Positions 40,903 to 53,343 of a stretch of 64,000 bases of DNA are shown here, piece after piece. Every line of letters starts with the position of its first letter. The first letter of the stretch is position 1. The position numbers and the translations under genes were made by a program. The notes beneath the pieces are model-generated. The model searched no databases. It was given only the letters and a program-made list of their open reading frames with translations, and was not told the origin of the DNA. This stretch comes from Xylogone sp. PMI_703 (taxonomy: Eukaryota > Ascomycota > Leotiomycetes), in NCBI GenBank assembly GCA_021399445.1, contig JAJTUQ010000005.1, positions 4,340,001 through 4,404,000 of the forward strand. Reading direction: 5' to 3'.

Positions 40903-43846
40903 ATGCTTCTTTTTTCTCGTTCATTTAGATGTCGTCCTGCTGCCCGTATTTCATTCATTCTCTCTCACCACTTCTCTGAACACCAACCTACTTTGTGGGT
41001 ATCTCGGTATGCTATATGCCAAAGATATTCAACAAAAATAGCCAAAATGCAGGAGTTGAAGGTCTATAACTCTCTTAAACCTGGTGTTCTTGACACCTTT
41101 CAGCCTCTGAAAGAGGGGACTGTAAGCTGGTATGCATGTGGACCTACAGTGTAAGTTTTCTAAAAACATTTCTTTGATACTCAAAGAAGATTATTCTTCT
41201 TTTCAAAATGACACCTTTCACATTCACAACTCCTATATCATATCCTGACTTCCTATAGATACGATTTTTCGCATTTAGGCCATGCTAGGAATTATGTGGC
41301 AACGGATATTATACGCCGCATCCTTAAAGATTACTTTCAATATAATGTGAAATTTGTTATGAATATTACAGATATTGATGACAAGGTATGTAGCCCACCA
41401 TTTGGAGCGGCACCGCTAACTTTTTTTAAAAATAGATTATACTAAAAGCTAGAAGACAGAGGATTTTGGAATTAGAGAAAGCCAAGCCTCATACAGAGGC
41501 ACAACTTTCGACGCTTGCTTCAGAAGCTTTCCAGCAATATGCCAAGAACAACCTTCCCGAGTTATTTAAATCTTCCAATGAGTCAGAGCTCACTCCAAGT
41601 AATTACGCAGAGAGACGAGATGCTGCTTACGGAAAGGTCTTAGCCGGGGGAGCCTTGGTAGGTGATGGTAAGCCTGGAGACGATGAGGCCAAGATGAAGA
41701 TGCACATCAACAACCTCAGCGCCGCCGCAATCGCGATCCAGCAGGGTAAGGTCCTTGGAGGGGCAGATGACATTCTTCTTCCATACCTAGATTCATTGTA
41801 CAAGGACACTTTTGATGTTAGCGATCATTCAATCTTCACGGATGTGACGAAATATTATGAGCAACTATTCATGGAGGATATGGATGCGCTTAATGTGTTA
41901 CGACCAGATGTTATCACACGCGTAACAGAGTACGTTCCTAAAATCGTCGATTTTGTGGAAAAACTCGTGCAGAAGGGTTTTGCGTACGAAGCATATGGCT
42001 CTGTGTATTTTGATATAGCAGCTTTTGAGAAGGCCGGGAACCCATATGCCCGTCTACGACCGGAAAGCAGAAATGACAAATCTCTCCAGGAAGAGGGTGA
42101 AGGCTCTCTTTCGAAGAATCTCGGTGGTAAAAAGGGGGCTGGGGATTTTGCACTCTGGAAGAAGTCCAAGGTTGGAGAACCTAGCTGGCCTAGCCCATGG
42201 GGTGAAGGCAGACCAGGGTATATTAAACCTCCGATTTACCAGTTGTTTGGGTGCCCAATATTAATCTAAATATAGGTGGCATATTGAATGCTCAGTCATG
42301 GCTTCAGATGTATTAGGCTCGAAGATTGATGTCCATTCAGGGGGGATAGATTTGGCATTTCCTCACCATGATGACGAGCTTGCCCAGAGTGAAGCGTATT
42401 TCTGCGAACACGGTCAAGCACCACATGAATGGATCAAATATTTCTTACATATGGGCCACGTGAGGATCTCTTTGAGGTATCAGTTACGCATTTACTAATT
42501 GGACATAGTTATCTATCGCGGGAAGCAAAATGTCCAAAAGCTTGAAGAAGTAAGCAGTTTCGACTTGCAGCTTCCTATATACCAGCTAACAGGATGCTAG
42601 CTTTCAGACGATTAGAGATGCGCTCAGCACTACATATACTTCAAGGGGAATGAGGATTGTATTTTTGATGGGTAAGTGGAATGAGGGAGTTGAAATCTCT
42701 CCAGATATGCGTACAATGGCAGAAGGATGGGAATCAGCTATTAATGTAAGTGCCTACCATCAAGACTTGGGGTCTCAATGAGCCGACTAGAACTCTACTA
42801 ATAAGCAATAGAACTTCTTCACCACGGCGAAATCATTACTGGCAGAGGCGAAGGCATCCGGAAAAACAGTTACAGATGGTGTCTCGGCGTTATCAGTCGA
42901 CGAGAAAGCCAAGACAGAGTTGCAAGAAAGACTGGAAAAGGCCCAAGAAGAACTTCGTAGTGCTCTTTTAGACTCCTTCAACACGCCCAGGGCTATGAGA
43001 ACCCTGTACGATCTTGTCCGAGATGCAAACATACATATCAATGCCCACCCGAACGACCTTGATATTCGCGGTCTGGAAGAGGTTGCCAGATGGATTACGA
43101 GAATGGTAGGCATTTTCGGTCTTGATTCAAATGCAGCACTTCCTTACGACGGTATTGGATGGAAGAGTAGCAAGATGGATGATAGTCTTAGCCCTAAAGA
43201 TATTGCGGCGCCTTATGCTCAGGTATTCCAAGATGTCAAAGCAGAGGTAATCAATCTGGCTTTGCACTCAGCCGCACTTGATACGCTCCTGTCAGCAGAT
43301 GTTGATAATGAGTTCAAGTCCATTGAGTCAACAGGGTCCAGGGATCCTGAGGAACTGGCGATGCCTTATTTACGAGCAGTTTCCAGGGTACGAGACGAAT
43401 TACGCAAGCTCGCACCCTCGTCGCCAGCGAAAAAGAAGATTTTGGCGCTTTCAGATAAGATTCGTGACCAAGACCTGACGAATCTGGGAGTGTATCTGGA
43501 CGACCGCGGCGAAGGCCAGCCTTCGTTGATCAAGTTCGTGCCCAAGGAGGAGCTGATGGCACAGCGAGAGGAGAAGCTTGCCAAGGAGCGAGAGAAGGCT
43601 GCACAAAAAGAAGCAGCCAGACTCGCCCGGGAGAAGCTGGAGCAGGAGAAGGCGGAAAAAGCTAAACTTCCACACACGGAGATGTTTAAGGATGAGCGGT
43701 ACAGCGCGTGGGACGAGGATGGAATACCAACCAAGACAAAGGATGGGGAGGACGTGCCCAAGAGCGCCGCAAAGAAATTGCGAAAGGATTGGGAGCGGCA
43801 GAAGAAGTTACACGAGGAGTGGAAACAAAAGGAAGCTGGGAAATAA
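40903..43846 (+). CDS. Cysteinyl-tRNA synthetase, probable dual mitochondrial/cytosolic forms
   Basis: Charges tRNA-Cys. Exons: 40903-41150, 41259-41385, 41436-42217, 42276-42459, 42509-42549, 42601-42745 and 42812-43846 (853 aa from the first ATG). The class-I signature is SHLGHAR (HIGH equivalent, 87-93), KMSKS is at 454-458, and zinc-site elements are [14 protein letters not shown] and PHHDDE. The C-terminus carries the eukaryotic Lys/Glu-rich extension. Residues 1-48 ([18 protein letters not shown] onward) are Arg/Ser-rich with no acidic residue until the Glu near residue 30, a mitochondrial presequence style. A second in-frame ATG at 41047 (MQELKVYNS) starts exactly where the cytosolic form should. 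The window shows no other CysRS gene. Confidence 0.93.
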
Positions 43847-44611
43847 GCAAGGTGCTGGTGGGTTTGCACAGAGCCTTTCAGATCAGCTCGAAAATACATA
43901 TATAGATAGTACATGTCTCTGTGCCTCACTGTCTCTCACTCGCGTTCTGTCACTGGTCTCTATTTGAGGAATACATGCATTGTATGTACCGGTAACTCAT
44001 TTTTGGAGTAGCACAACAGCAGTGATACCACTCGCGAGATTGGCCTCTCAGTCTCTCCGGTCCTCTCTCCCACGGTTCTGGTTCCTGTGGTGCGTCGAGA
44101 GAGGGAAGATGAGAAGTGATGAGCGGCTGTTGCCGGACGAGACGTGTGAGGGCGGTGACCAGCCAGCAGAAGGGCAGAAAAGCGGGGAGGGAGAGAAGAA
44201 GCCGAGGAGGAGGTTAGCTCAGATCGAACGATCTCGCATCACCTCCTTAGAGGGTAACTAATCCACATAAAGCCCTCTACCATTGCTCCTACACTTCTCG
44301 CCGTCTCCGCGATATATACAAGATCTCCAGTACTTTCAGGTACTGTCGAGCCCAGCACACGAAGGGCTCAGCAAGACCTAGCATCACGAGTGCTCGCTTC
44401 GGATGGTCAGAGAGAACCCCCGCGTGTCAGGGTTCGTATGCTGTCGTTTCATTGGGGTCTGCTGAAGTTCCCCAGGCGAGCCCAGGTCTCATCGTCCACT
44501 TCCAGTCCACCTGGCCCACGTCGCTCTTCCTCGACGTTCTGAGCGCACCAGACTCGTCCCGGACCACTGGCGTCGCGGAGCGCATATGGATGACATACGA
44601 TAATATCAATA
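43847..44611. other. Intergenic; promoter of the C2H2 regulator
   Basis: 3' flank of the synthetase gene followed by the promoter of the regulator. Frames on both strands near 43980-44870 are overlaps without domains. Confidence 0.5.
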
Positions 44612-47585
44612 ATGGACGGACGGCATGACCATGGTGATGGACGTCCAGGTCGTATTGGCCCAGCGATGGGGATTGCTGCTCCTGCCACGGGCGCTGAGCG
44701 CGCTGACCCAGCGCCCAACCCGTCCACCATCCCGTCCACAAGCGCTGCCGACACGCCTGATCTCGCCGGCGCTGCGGCAGGATCGACTGCAAGCGCGAGT
44801 CATCCTCGAGTCCCTCCCGTCAGCGTCGAGGCCCGGGCCAGGAGCAAGGGCAAGAAGGAGCAGAAAGACCACAAAGACCCTGCGACTGCGGCGTCAAGCT
44901 CAGCCGCCGGGTCAAGGTTCCAGTGCCCCAAGTGTCCCAAGAGCTTTAGTCGCATCGAGAATTTAACCCGGCATCAAGCGAATCGTAAGTGCTACCCTAT
45001 TGTGGCTTTCTTGCCAGGGGAGGTTTCCTGAAGGCCTCTCATCTAAGTATATCTTCACGTGACAACGTATCTGACTTTCCACCTTTCAGATGATGAAGTG
45101 GCCAAGTTTGGCTGTCCAGTGTGCAAGAAACGATTCACTAGAAGTGATCTACTCAACCGTCACCGCCGAATCCATGGCAATGCGGAAGCGGCGTACTCGG
45201 TCCAGCCTCACATGGTGCAGGTAGATGCTCCATCGATGCAAGTTCAAGCACCCCCTCAAGACTATCCATCTATCCCGCCTGAAATTGTTCCCCGACAGCT
45301 GGAACCACAGCCAAATGTGAGCTATCCTGAACAGCTGCCGCTGCCCCAAACTCCAGCCACCTTCCAGGATTCTTTGGGCCAGGGACCATACCAGCAGCCT
45401 ATATTAGCCCAGCAGAACAGCTTGCCAATCTCAGAGCAGCTGAATCTGCTCAATAATCCCATGACGACGCAGGGTCTGTCGAATCTGGCTGACGCAGCAC
45501 TCACTCCAGGGATGGGCAATGCCGCGTACGACGAACTCCAGCTCCAACATCCAAACCCCAATAGTCCATCTCCATGGGCCGGGTTTATGTTTGGTGATGC
45601 AGCCCCATCTAATTATCATGGATCTTACGATGCTAATATCTCATGGACGTTTGCTGGAATCAACCAGGAGTCTCCCCCGGACGTAATGGGGTTGGAAGAT
45701 GTGTTAAACCAGCCAACTCAAGCTCAGATGCCACAGGTCCAGCAGTCCGCTACTGCTGCCGAAGATAATGAAGACGATGAGGCTGATACAAAGGACTGGC
45801 CTGATAGACCAGCAGATGATACAGTGGTAGGAGATAGGACATTATCTATCCCCTACAGACTTCTCGCGTCTTCGTGGAATCCGGCTGTGCTGGAAGAGGC
45901 AAGACGCAGTAATGCCACACAAGTCCGCATAATACCACACCGAATTACGGATCAAATACGGGCTAGCATCTTAAACATCCTCAACAGTGCTCATTTTCGT
46001 GGCGAGATGTCGAAACCAGAGATCAAGGATCCATCATTCCCTTCCCCGGAAGTTTTAGATCACTTCCTTCAGCTGTATTTCCAACATATCCACCCACGAT
46101 TTCCGGCCTTGCATATCCCAACTTTCAATATCTATCTTGCCCATCCGCTCCTGCTAGTTAATATGATGTTCCTGGGTTCTTGTCAGTCTAAAGCCGACAG
46201 GGGCCGGTTCTGGCGTGTGTTTCATGATCACGGGAGGCTTGCTTTTATTCGCTTCGCCGAAACAGATGATACATTTGTAAGTTAAGGTCTATTCTTCAGG
46301 AGGGATAACAGCTTAGCATTTCCGTAGTTACGCCCGCCCGAGCACATGTTTATATTCTTCCTCCTCTGTATTGGTTTGACTTGGAGTGGGTCTCACCGCT
46401 CATATGAGTTCGCCGAGGGTGTCCGGGGTATTCTTGTAACGGCTGTTAGAAGAAGTCGCTTGCTAGATTGCAGGTCTCCGGCAATTCGCGGTTCTAGAAA
46501 CCCAACGCCTGTTGGGAATACACCAGCAGAAACTGAATGGCTCTCATGGATAGAAATGGAGAAGAGAAAGCGGGTCGGGATTGCCGTATATGTTAGTTTA
46601 CAAGACCACCAGCTTTCGATCCGTCGTAATAGTGTCTAATATTATTATAGATATTAGATTCGCAATATCCAGCCCTATTCAACAACCAAGGTTATATCAG
46701 CAAAGCTGAGACGACTAATTGCTCATTCCCGTGCGCTGAAGAATTCTGGGAAGCTCCAACTGCGGAGGATTGGAAGAGGCTTGTCGGTCCCAATGCTTCG
46801 GAGCCCCCTACAGTGTACCCGCTCTTTGAGTCCTGCGCAAATTATACGACGCTGACAAACTTGACAGATTTTATCTACATGCTCTGAATAGCTGCTTGCT
46901 TAGCAAATATCTCAAGAACCCTCCACCATATCCGCAATTGACTGAGTTTGGAAAGATCTTCCTTTTGTATGCTCTGCATACACATGTGTTCGAGTGGCGC
47001 CAATCAACAATTATGTATAATCCGACAGGGATTAAGGGTATCTTGGACAACTTGAGCTACACGATCGGAAGAAGCCTTTTAGAGCGACGGAAATGGCTGT
47101 CAGATACCTTTGATACCTGGTGTGACGCCTATCAAACCCCGGAAACTACTCCAGCCGCCATGATATTGCTCCATCTGGCTTATATTTCTCTAGACGTGAG
47201 CCTCTCCGACCTGCATCTCATGGCCGGACGCTCCTCTAGTCCTCACGACCAACTCTTTTCCCAGGGGAATCTTACACAGTGGGCGAACAGCGAAGACGCC
47301 ATTTCCACAATTGGTCATGTATACTCGATGTTAAATATCTGTCACCAATGCATCGCCTCGGGTTTCGTCGCCGAGAACTCGTTCGAGATCACTGTTGGTC
47401 TTTTCACCGGCGGTCTGGTGTGCTGGGCATACGGCCAATTCCGACACGGCGTATCTGTCGAAGAATGCATGTTACAGGTGAGCAAAGCTAGTCAAGCGCT
47501 GAGAGGGATGAATTCATGGATGATGTGCACGAACTTCGGCAAAATTCTTAATGAAGGGTTCAAAATAGCGAAGAATACCGGATAA
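44612..47585 (+). CDS. C2H2 zinc-finger transcription factor with fungal_trans domain
   Basis: Exons: 44612-44984, 45090-46276, 46328-46591, 46651-46814 and 46868-47585 (901 aa). Two C2H2 fingers: CPKCPKSFSRIENLTRHQANH (residues 105-125) and CPVCKKRFTRSDLLNRHRRIH (133-153). Splicing supplies the last His of finger 1 across intron 1, supporting that junction. A Gln/Pro-rich region and an acidic linker (EDNEDDEADTKDW) follow, then the fungal-specific regulator domain (YFQHIHPRFPALHIPTFN; GLTWSGSHRSYEFAEGVRGI; WIEMEKRKRVGIAVY; ETTNCSFPCAEEFWEAP). The fourth intron (53 nt, GTACCC donor) was chosen because it alone joins PPTV to FYLHALNSCLL. Target genes are unknown; the TauD gene lies next door, tail to tail. 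Confidence 0.9.
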
Positions 47586-47757
47586 AGGAAAATGGAGTCA
47601 TATTGTTCGTTTTACGACTTGGATTATTTATGGAGAATTTGATACCCTGCACTATCACTAATATATGACCTTTCTTTGTTTATAGCCTGCAAAGGGTGTA
47701 TCTTTTTAAGAACTATATACTTATATTCAACGCTTGTCATCTTTTTTTTTTGACGTC

Positions 47758-49164
47758 CTAGAAACTGGCCTTCTTCGACTCCTCCTCAGTGCTATATGGT
47801 CTCTCGTATGGACGCTCGGCTTGGGGAGTAATGCGTGCCAAATGGCGACGTTCTCCTGTGAACCAGTCTGCAGTAGCACTGTGTGCTGTAACGCGATTCT
47901 GTGTGAATATTGTGTTAGAATAGTATGGATCGACGAGAGTCCAAGTTGGGTAACTTACATCCCAGACAACAACGGTTCCTGGCTCCCATTTGACGCGTGC
48001 TTGGTAGTCAATGCCACGGCTGATATGACTGAAAAGGAAGGACAGAAGCTGGTTAAAGTATGGTCAGCAAAGTCGTCTCAAGAGGGATAAAGGGGGGTCG
48101 ATAAAACTCACAGCTTCGGATTCTTCCTTCTTCAAGCCAACAATGCTACGAGTAACTAGTGAAATTATTAGGCCTCTCAAGTATGGTCAGAAAAGGGGAG
48201 AAGGAGTGCTCACAGCCAGGGTTGATATAGAGCGCCTTCTCTCCCGTAGCAGGGTGTGTCCTGACAATAGGATGCTCGTTCTTGACCGGCTCTCTTCTTA
48301 CCACTCCCTCCCGATCGCGGCTAAACTGCGCCTGCTCAAACCCAGAATGCAGTGCCTTGAGTCCATGCAGTCTCTCTTTAAACAAGGGGGACAGTCGGTT
48401 ATACGCCTCCACCTGGTTCACGAACAAGGTATCACCTCCAGTCTCTGGCGAATCAAAGATGTAGAGGAAGGTCGTTCCTGGGGGCTGGGCTTCATAAGAC
48501 ACATCTGAATGCCAACTCACACTACTCGTTCGTCCGGCCAAGAAAGCATCGAATTCGTTACCGGTTGTACCATATCGGTGCACGATATGCACCTCTGGGT
48601 GTCCCTCGGGACTACCGCTCGTGGGGTGGATGTGGTGACGACCGAAGTAGGAACCGAATTCCAAGGCTTCGGAAATGGGGAGGTCTGCGAAGTCCTGGTC
48701 CCGGAAGGCTACGACTTTGCGCTGGGCGACGAGGAGAGCGAGCTGGTCCTTTCCTGCGGCGGAGAGGGAGGAGAGCTGGATGCCGGTGACTTCGGAACCA
48801 ATTGAGGGAGTGAGGTTCTTGATTTTTGAGCCAGATGGGAGGAGATCTGGGAAGGAAGCGTCTGCGTTGAGGCCATGCTCAACATGGGCGAAGGGTTCTA
48901 GGGGAGGGTATTTCTGGCCGTGGTTCCAGGTTGGGAGGTAGTGGGGGTACTGTGTTTATCATAAATATCACATTAGCTTTGCTGGGGTAATTCTATAAGT
49001 AAGAGAGTATAGTTATGATTATATGTATGTACCTTGGCATCCGTCTTCCCTCCTTCTATCTCAATCTGTCTCTTGACGCGAGGTGCCTCTGCAGCAGCAA
49101 CGTCCTTCTTGCCCACGATGGGGACATCTTGCACCGTCTGAGTCTGTGTAGCGGAGGGAGCCAT
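47758..49164 (-). CDS. TauD/TfdA-family alpha-ketoglutarate dioxygenase
   Basis: Non-haem iron dioxygenase; family members release sulfite from taurine or other sulfonates, or sulfate from alkyl sulfates. Exons (minus): 49164-49033, 48949-48214, 48155-48112, 48048-47959 and 47898-47758 (380 aa). The iron ligands H191 and D193 (SWHSDVSYE) and H340 (VTAHSATADW) are present, with R356 (HLARITP) for 2-oxoglutarate. The INPGF-TRSIVGLKKEES segment joins across a 58-nt intron. There is no targeting signal, so it is probably cytosolic. Substrate cannot be read from sequence; sulfonate use is the commonest fungal role. A TATATAAG-like motif lies about 105 nt upstream. The neighbours are a C2H2 regulator (tail to tail) and, 4 kb away, a CYS3-like bZIP gene. 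Confidence 0.92.
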
Positions 49165-52131
49165 TGTTGAATGGTATCTTCTTTTTTACAACCCTGCCTT
49201 TCTCTTGCTAACTTGCTCCTACAGCGGACAAGCAAATGGTAGTACAAAAGTAGAGGACACCCAGATATCTTATATATCAACTTTCTCGGGATACGGGATG
49301 GCAGGAGTACAGTAATATGAGGGGAAGGTTAGAAATGGGGGCGCTGCCTATCGAATTGCGCAATATCTCCAAATTTCGACGTTTCTTCTGCAAGGATTAC
49401 ATTACCTCCTTGCTGGGAATTTACTGGTTTAATACTGATATCTAATGTTTAAGCCACCACGGACACGATATCAATTGTGCCATTTTGACAGCTAAGAGTA
49501 TAGTATATGGATCAAAAAGGAGGAAAATGGCTGATAAGTTACGGGATATCGGCACAGGAAGGGGGTTGCCTGTGGGAAGAGCCAAGACGAGATATGGTTC
49601 TGGGTTATTACGGAGTAGTCCAGGCTGTGGCCACCCCGGATTTGATATGGGTATGTTCGTATGGCTCATATGCAGGGTGCATTTCATCATTGTTTGGGGG
49701 TTCAGTTTCTTGTGTATCTTGATCTATTTCAATCAATTGATCCGGCGGCTGTCTCATATGTCCAGTCTGATGGGTAAGCAGCAATAGAAAGAGGGGAACA
49801 GAATCGGGAAGGTGGGGTTGGATCGATTGTGGTATATTGTAGCAGCAGCATTTAGAGCTTCGTTCTTATTGTTCCGAGGAGTGTACTTGTAAGGCTTCAA
49901 GTAAGCTGTAAGGCTGCAAACGGAAAACAATCAACAGAGCATTGTTCATATTTTGATGATAAGGAAAGAGCAGCTCGTTCGTTGGTTCTTCCCGCTCTTG
50001 TTCATGCACATGTCATGTAATGCTGTGCGGTTAAGTTCATCACTGTATAGTACAGCAACTGAGGTCGCATGGGACTGCTTAGGTAAGGCGATGTCGCGAT
50101 GGGCCCGCGAGATGGCACATTCTTGCAACTTCTGCTGCGTGTGTGTTGTAATCCAGGGGCAGCGTTGTTAGCAGCTGCTGATTGACCTGGGTGCTGTCTG
50201 TACAGTAGTATATGTCTTGTGTCTGTGTCTGTGTCTGTGTCTCTTCGCAGTACTGGAGAGGTGAGGTTGAAGGCCAGATGGCGGGGTAAAATCAGAACCC
50301 GTCGTGGTTGGACGAGCGACACCAGACCACGAGCAAGCTGGATTGTGTTATTTCAGAGACTGCTTGCGTCATTAGGGGGAAACGGCTTCTTATTTGACCG
50401 GGAGCCCGCTCGGGGTGGATCTCTGTGCGCTTAGAGCCGGATCTTTCTTTATTTTTATCGTGGTGTAATTACTGTATGTAGATTTCGATGGCGATGTCAG
50501 ATGAGATCTGAGCTCTTAGATTTCTTTTCTCTTTGGAGAAGACAATCAGACTCTCATTACTGTAATATTCCCTTTTGGGTTGAAAATCATAAATATCCAT
50601 ATCCGTGATCTTAAGAAATGTCCGCGATTAGATAAAAAAAGGAGACTTTTCGGCTCCAGTAAGACGACGGCGTGCTTTATAGCTCCCAATTAGGAACCCA
50701 TATAATTTTCCAGCTTAGCTCCCGGTAGTTGGGTTAGTTCGGTCCACTCCTCGGACTCTTCCAAGCTTCCTACCAGTAGCTTCATCCGTACCTGCTACAG
50801 CACCGGTACCATCGTAGAGAGATGCCCAGCTGTCCTACCTGCAAGGCAACAGCCAGGAGCGTACATAGACCTTCCTTTTGCAAATATGCCCTACCGTCCA
50901 CAGACAATGGAATCTTTGGTTTCCAGGAAGTATAGGTCACATTGCATCGTAGTAGCAGCTTAGTTTCTTGTTGGTCACAGTAATAGGAGGCCGTCTTATT
51001 GCTCGTCCATGCCCGCAGATGGCATTGCTTTCCCCTTGCGCCGTCGATGGCGTGCTCAAGTCCCAGGAGCTAGACTCGACTGGTAGCCATGCCCTAGAGA
51101 GCTAGGTGCCCGTTAAGATTCCACATCTCTACGTCTGTTCCACTTTGACGTGTTCGTGGCATTGCACTGGAGGGAGCCGAGAGCGAGCTATACGCCGCAA
51201 CGCAGATTGAGACCAACCTCCATGTCGATGAGATCCAGGAGCTGAACATTGTTCACGTGGCAATAATACTGTATCACTGCTGCTCGAACTTGCAGACGGA
51301 AACTTTCACAGTGCTTCCCCAGCATGCTCTAGTGCGGGGGTTCCCTCTAGGAAAGAGCAGCCAAAGTCTTCCGTTTCCTAAGTATCATTCGGACCTTTGG
51401 GCATGTGTGCCTGATTGTAGAACTCCGTACCAGCTCGAGAGCTGCAAAGTATAAGATCGAGGCAAGAGAGAGATAGCAGTGGTATCAAAAAGAACAAGCC
51501 GCTTTCTCCACAAGTTCTGTCCGCCTAGCTTGACATGAAGTGTGTCGGCTTACCTACATCACTTACAGCATCAAGGCATAGACCAGACACTTCATAACAA
51601 GGGCTGCCATTGGATCTCGACTGGATCTGGCCAGTAAACGTCCGTGACTTGGTCCATCACCAGCGGGCGGAACGAAGCGCCGGAGGCCAGCCACAGTCCC
51701 TCGCTGCTGAAACTACCACTCAAGGCGCCTGGATTGGAACAGGAATCCCCACGCAGCTATCAGACTTTTCCCTTCCCTTCGGCAGGATTGGGGAGTAAAT
51801 AAAATCTTCTTCTAGAAAACAAGAGGAGCGTGAGAGTTAAAGTCCGCAGGTTCCCCCAAACTCGGGAAAGGAGTGCTGGCGGGTGGCCTATATGTATCTG
51901 TACCGACAGCCTGGGATTGCTCAAGCCTCCTGCCTTACAATCACCTCATTACCCTCTTAATTGTGTTGCTCTGTGCACTACGCTCCAACTAGCCAGTGGT
52001 GTCTTCTGGAGGAGATCGAAGATAATCAGGAGCCAATAAACCAATAACCCCAACTTGGAGAGAAGCAAGATACAAATCAGACATATCACAAAAAGGACGA
52101 CAATTGCGGTACTCCAGAGCATCAATTTGCC
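49165..52131. other. Long intergenic region with possible decayed element
   Basis: About 3 kb with no supported gene. The left ~150 bp is the dioxygenase promoter; a TGTGTC hexanucleotide run sits at 50218. The 50.7-51.5 kb part has coding-like stretches in several frames broken by stops (for example VLKSQELDSTGSHALES around 51050-51100). It could be a mutated retroelement or other gene relic, but nothing is diagnostic. Confidence 0.4.
50218..50241. repeat. (TGTGTC)4 microsatellite
   Basis: Four perfect hexanucleotide copies; no gene overlaps. Confidence 0.8.
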
Positions 52132-52653
52132 ATGTTCCGCCCAGATCCTTCGCTTTCTCGGCCGCCAGGCACAGGTACAGACGAGATCGAGTACTACTCA
52201 GCCCAGCAGCGGCGACTCTCTCAGCAGATCGCAACCTTGAAGAGCGAGGAGTTTGGACTGCGCATCAGTACAGCTTTGGACGACGACGAGCATGACGATG
52301 AAAATGATCCCCAGCATCAGCAGCACCTCCACCACCATCATATAGCTCCTCAAGATACATTGCATTCTCCATCACATGCCGGCACGGGATGGGCTGGCAG
52401 TAGTGCAGCAGCAGAAAGTAAGCCATATCATTCCTTCCTGTTTTATCCTTCCTATCTCTTCTTCCTCCTTCTTCTCCTTCTTCTTTCGGATCCATCTCAT
52501 GTTTCCTCAAAAATTTTTGGCTTTTGTGCAAGTGCCGAAGTGCGCAATCCCGTAGCGGCCCAAGGGTCCAGACGGGCTGTCAGCACGTCCACGACCACGG
52601 ACAACACACAATCCTCTGACACACTTCACGAGCTGCATCCGGATGATGGATGA
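52132..52653 (+). CDS. Small hypothetical protein with optional in-frame intron
   Basis: Starts at ATG 52132. Probable exons are 52132-52417 and 52541-52653 (132 aa). Features are a Tyr/Gln-containing helical part (EYYSAQQRRLSQQIATLKSE, about residues 20-39), an acidic DDDEHDDEND stretch, a His-rich run and a Ser/Thr-rich tail. The proposed intron (GTAAGC to CCGAAG, 123 nt) is a multiple of three and has no stop. Retention would add 41 residues including a very hydrophobic FFLLLLLLLS stretch encoded by its pyrimidine tract, giving 173 aa. No family recognised; which form is made cannot be decided from sequence. Confidence 0.5.
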   Translation: MFRPDPSLSRPPGTGTDEIEYYSAQQRRLSQQIATLKSEEFGLRISTALDDDEHDDENDPQHQQHLHHHHIAPQDTLHSPSHAGTGWAGSSAAAESKPYHSFLFYPSYLFFLLLLLLLSDPSHVSSKIFGFCASAEVRNPVAAQGSRRAVSTSTTTDNTQSSDTLHELHPDDG

Positions 52654-53343
52654 AGATGGCGATGACTTCATTGGCGATAAGCCCCAGAGCTACAGCTGCC
52701 GGTCACGGTCTGGCCAGCACATGATTCGGCTGGTAGAGGAAGTGTTGCATTCGGCTTAAACCCCCCTATTTTCCCTTGCTTCTCTTCTTCTCCACCTGAG
52801 CAGCAACCGCGGCGAAGGACAGTCGCGAATGGCATCACGCTGGTGGCACAGATTCTAGCACAGCTTCCCAGTTGGGGATCATCGAGTCGTGGATTTTCTG
52901 TTTGTGTATCGGTGCGCGTCGCTTTGTCCATCATCACACAATCGGTGCATATATGATACAATCGCACGTGACCCGCCCGCCCCGATTCAGATAGGAGCTG
53001 ATAGGAGCTGCCCCAATTCACATTACGTTTAGGGGTCATTCTTGCCTGGCCCCAGGAATTGCGGAAATAACTCAATGCTAGGGCTGGTAGTCCGGCTCTT
53101 CTTCCCTTTTGCTTTTAAACCAGGGAGAACTTCCGTCCTGTTGGAGGGGAAGAATGGAGGGGAGGAGAGTATGATATTGGACTGGCTTTGCCGTTGAACG
53201 TGGGCTGTCATGATACGCTGGCGTGCAGACAGTAGAAAAGGAGCTCAACTGACCAGAAACAAACAGAAGGCTTTGATACCCTAAGCTGGTCTCCATGGGA
53301 CGCCGGCTTCGACTCCTCCCGCCCTACTGCTTCTCCTGCAAAC
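52654..53343. other. Intergenic; promoter of the bZIP gene
   Basis: No coding frame with domain support on either strand. The region just before 53344 is C-rich and is probably the leader. Confidence 0.5.

Noticed and set aside
44427..44872. Minus-strand frames over the C2H2 gene start
   Set aside because: Antisense shadows of the Ala/Pro-rich N-terminus of the C2H2 regulator.
52668..53075. 135-codon minus-strand frame
   Set aside because: No domain; lies in the bZIP promoter region and is not supported by any splice-linked exon.
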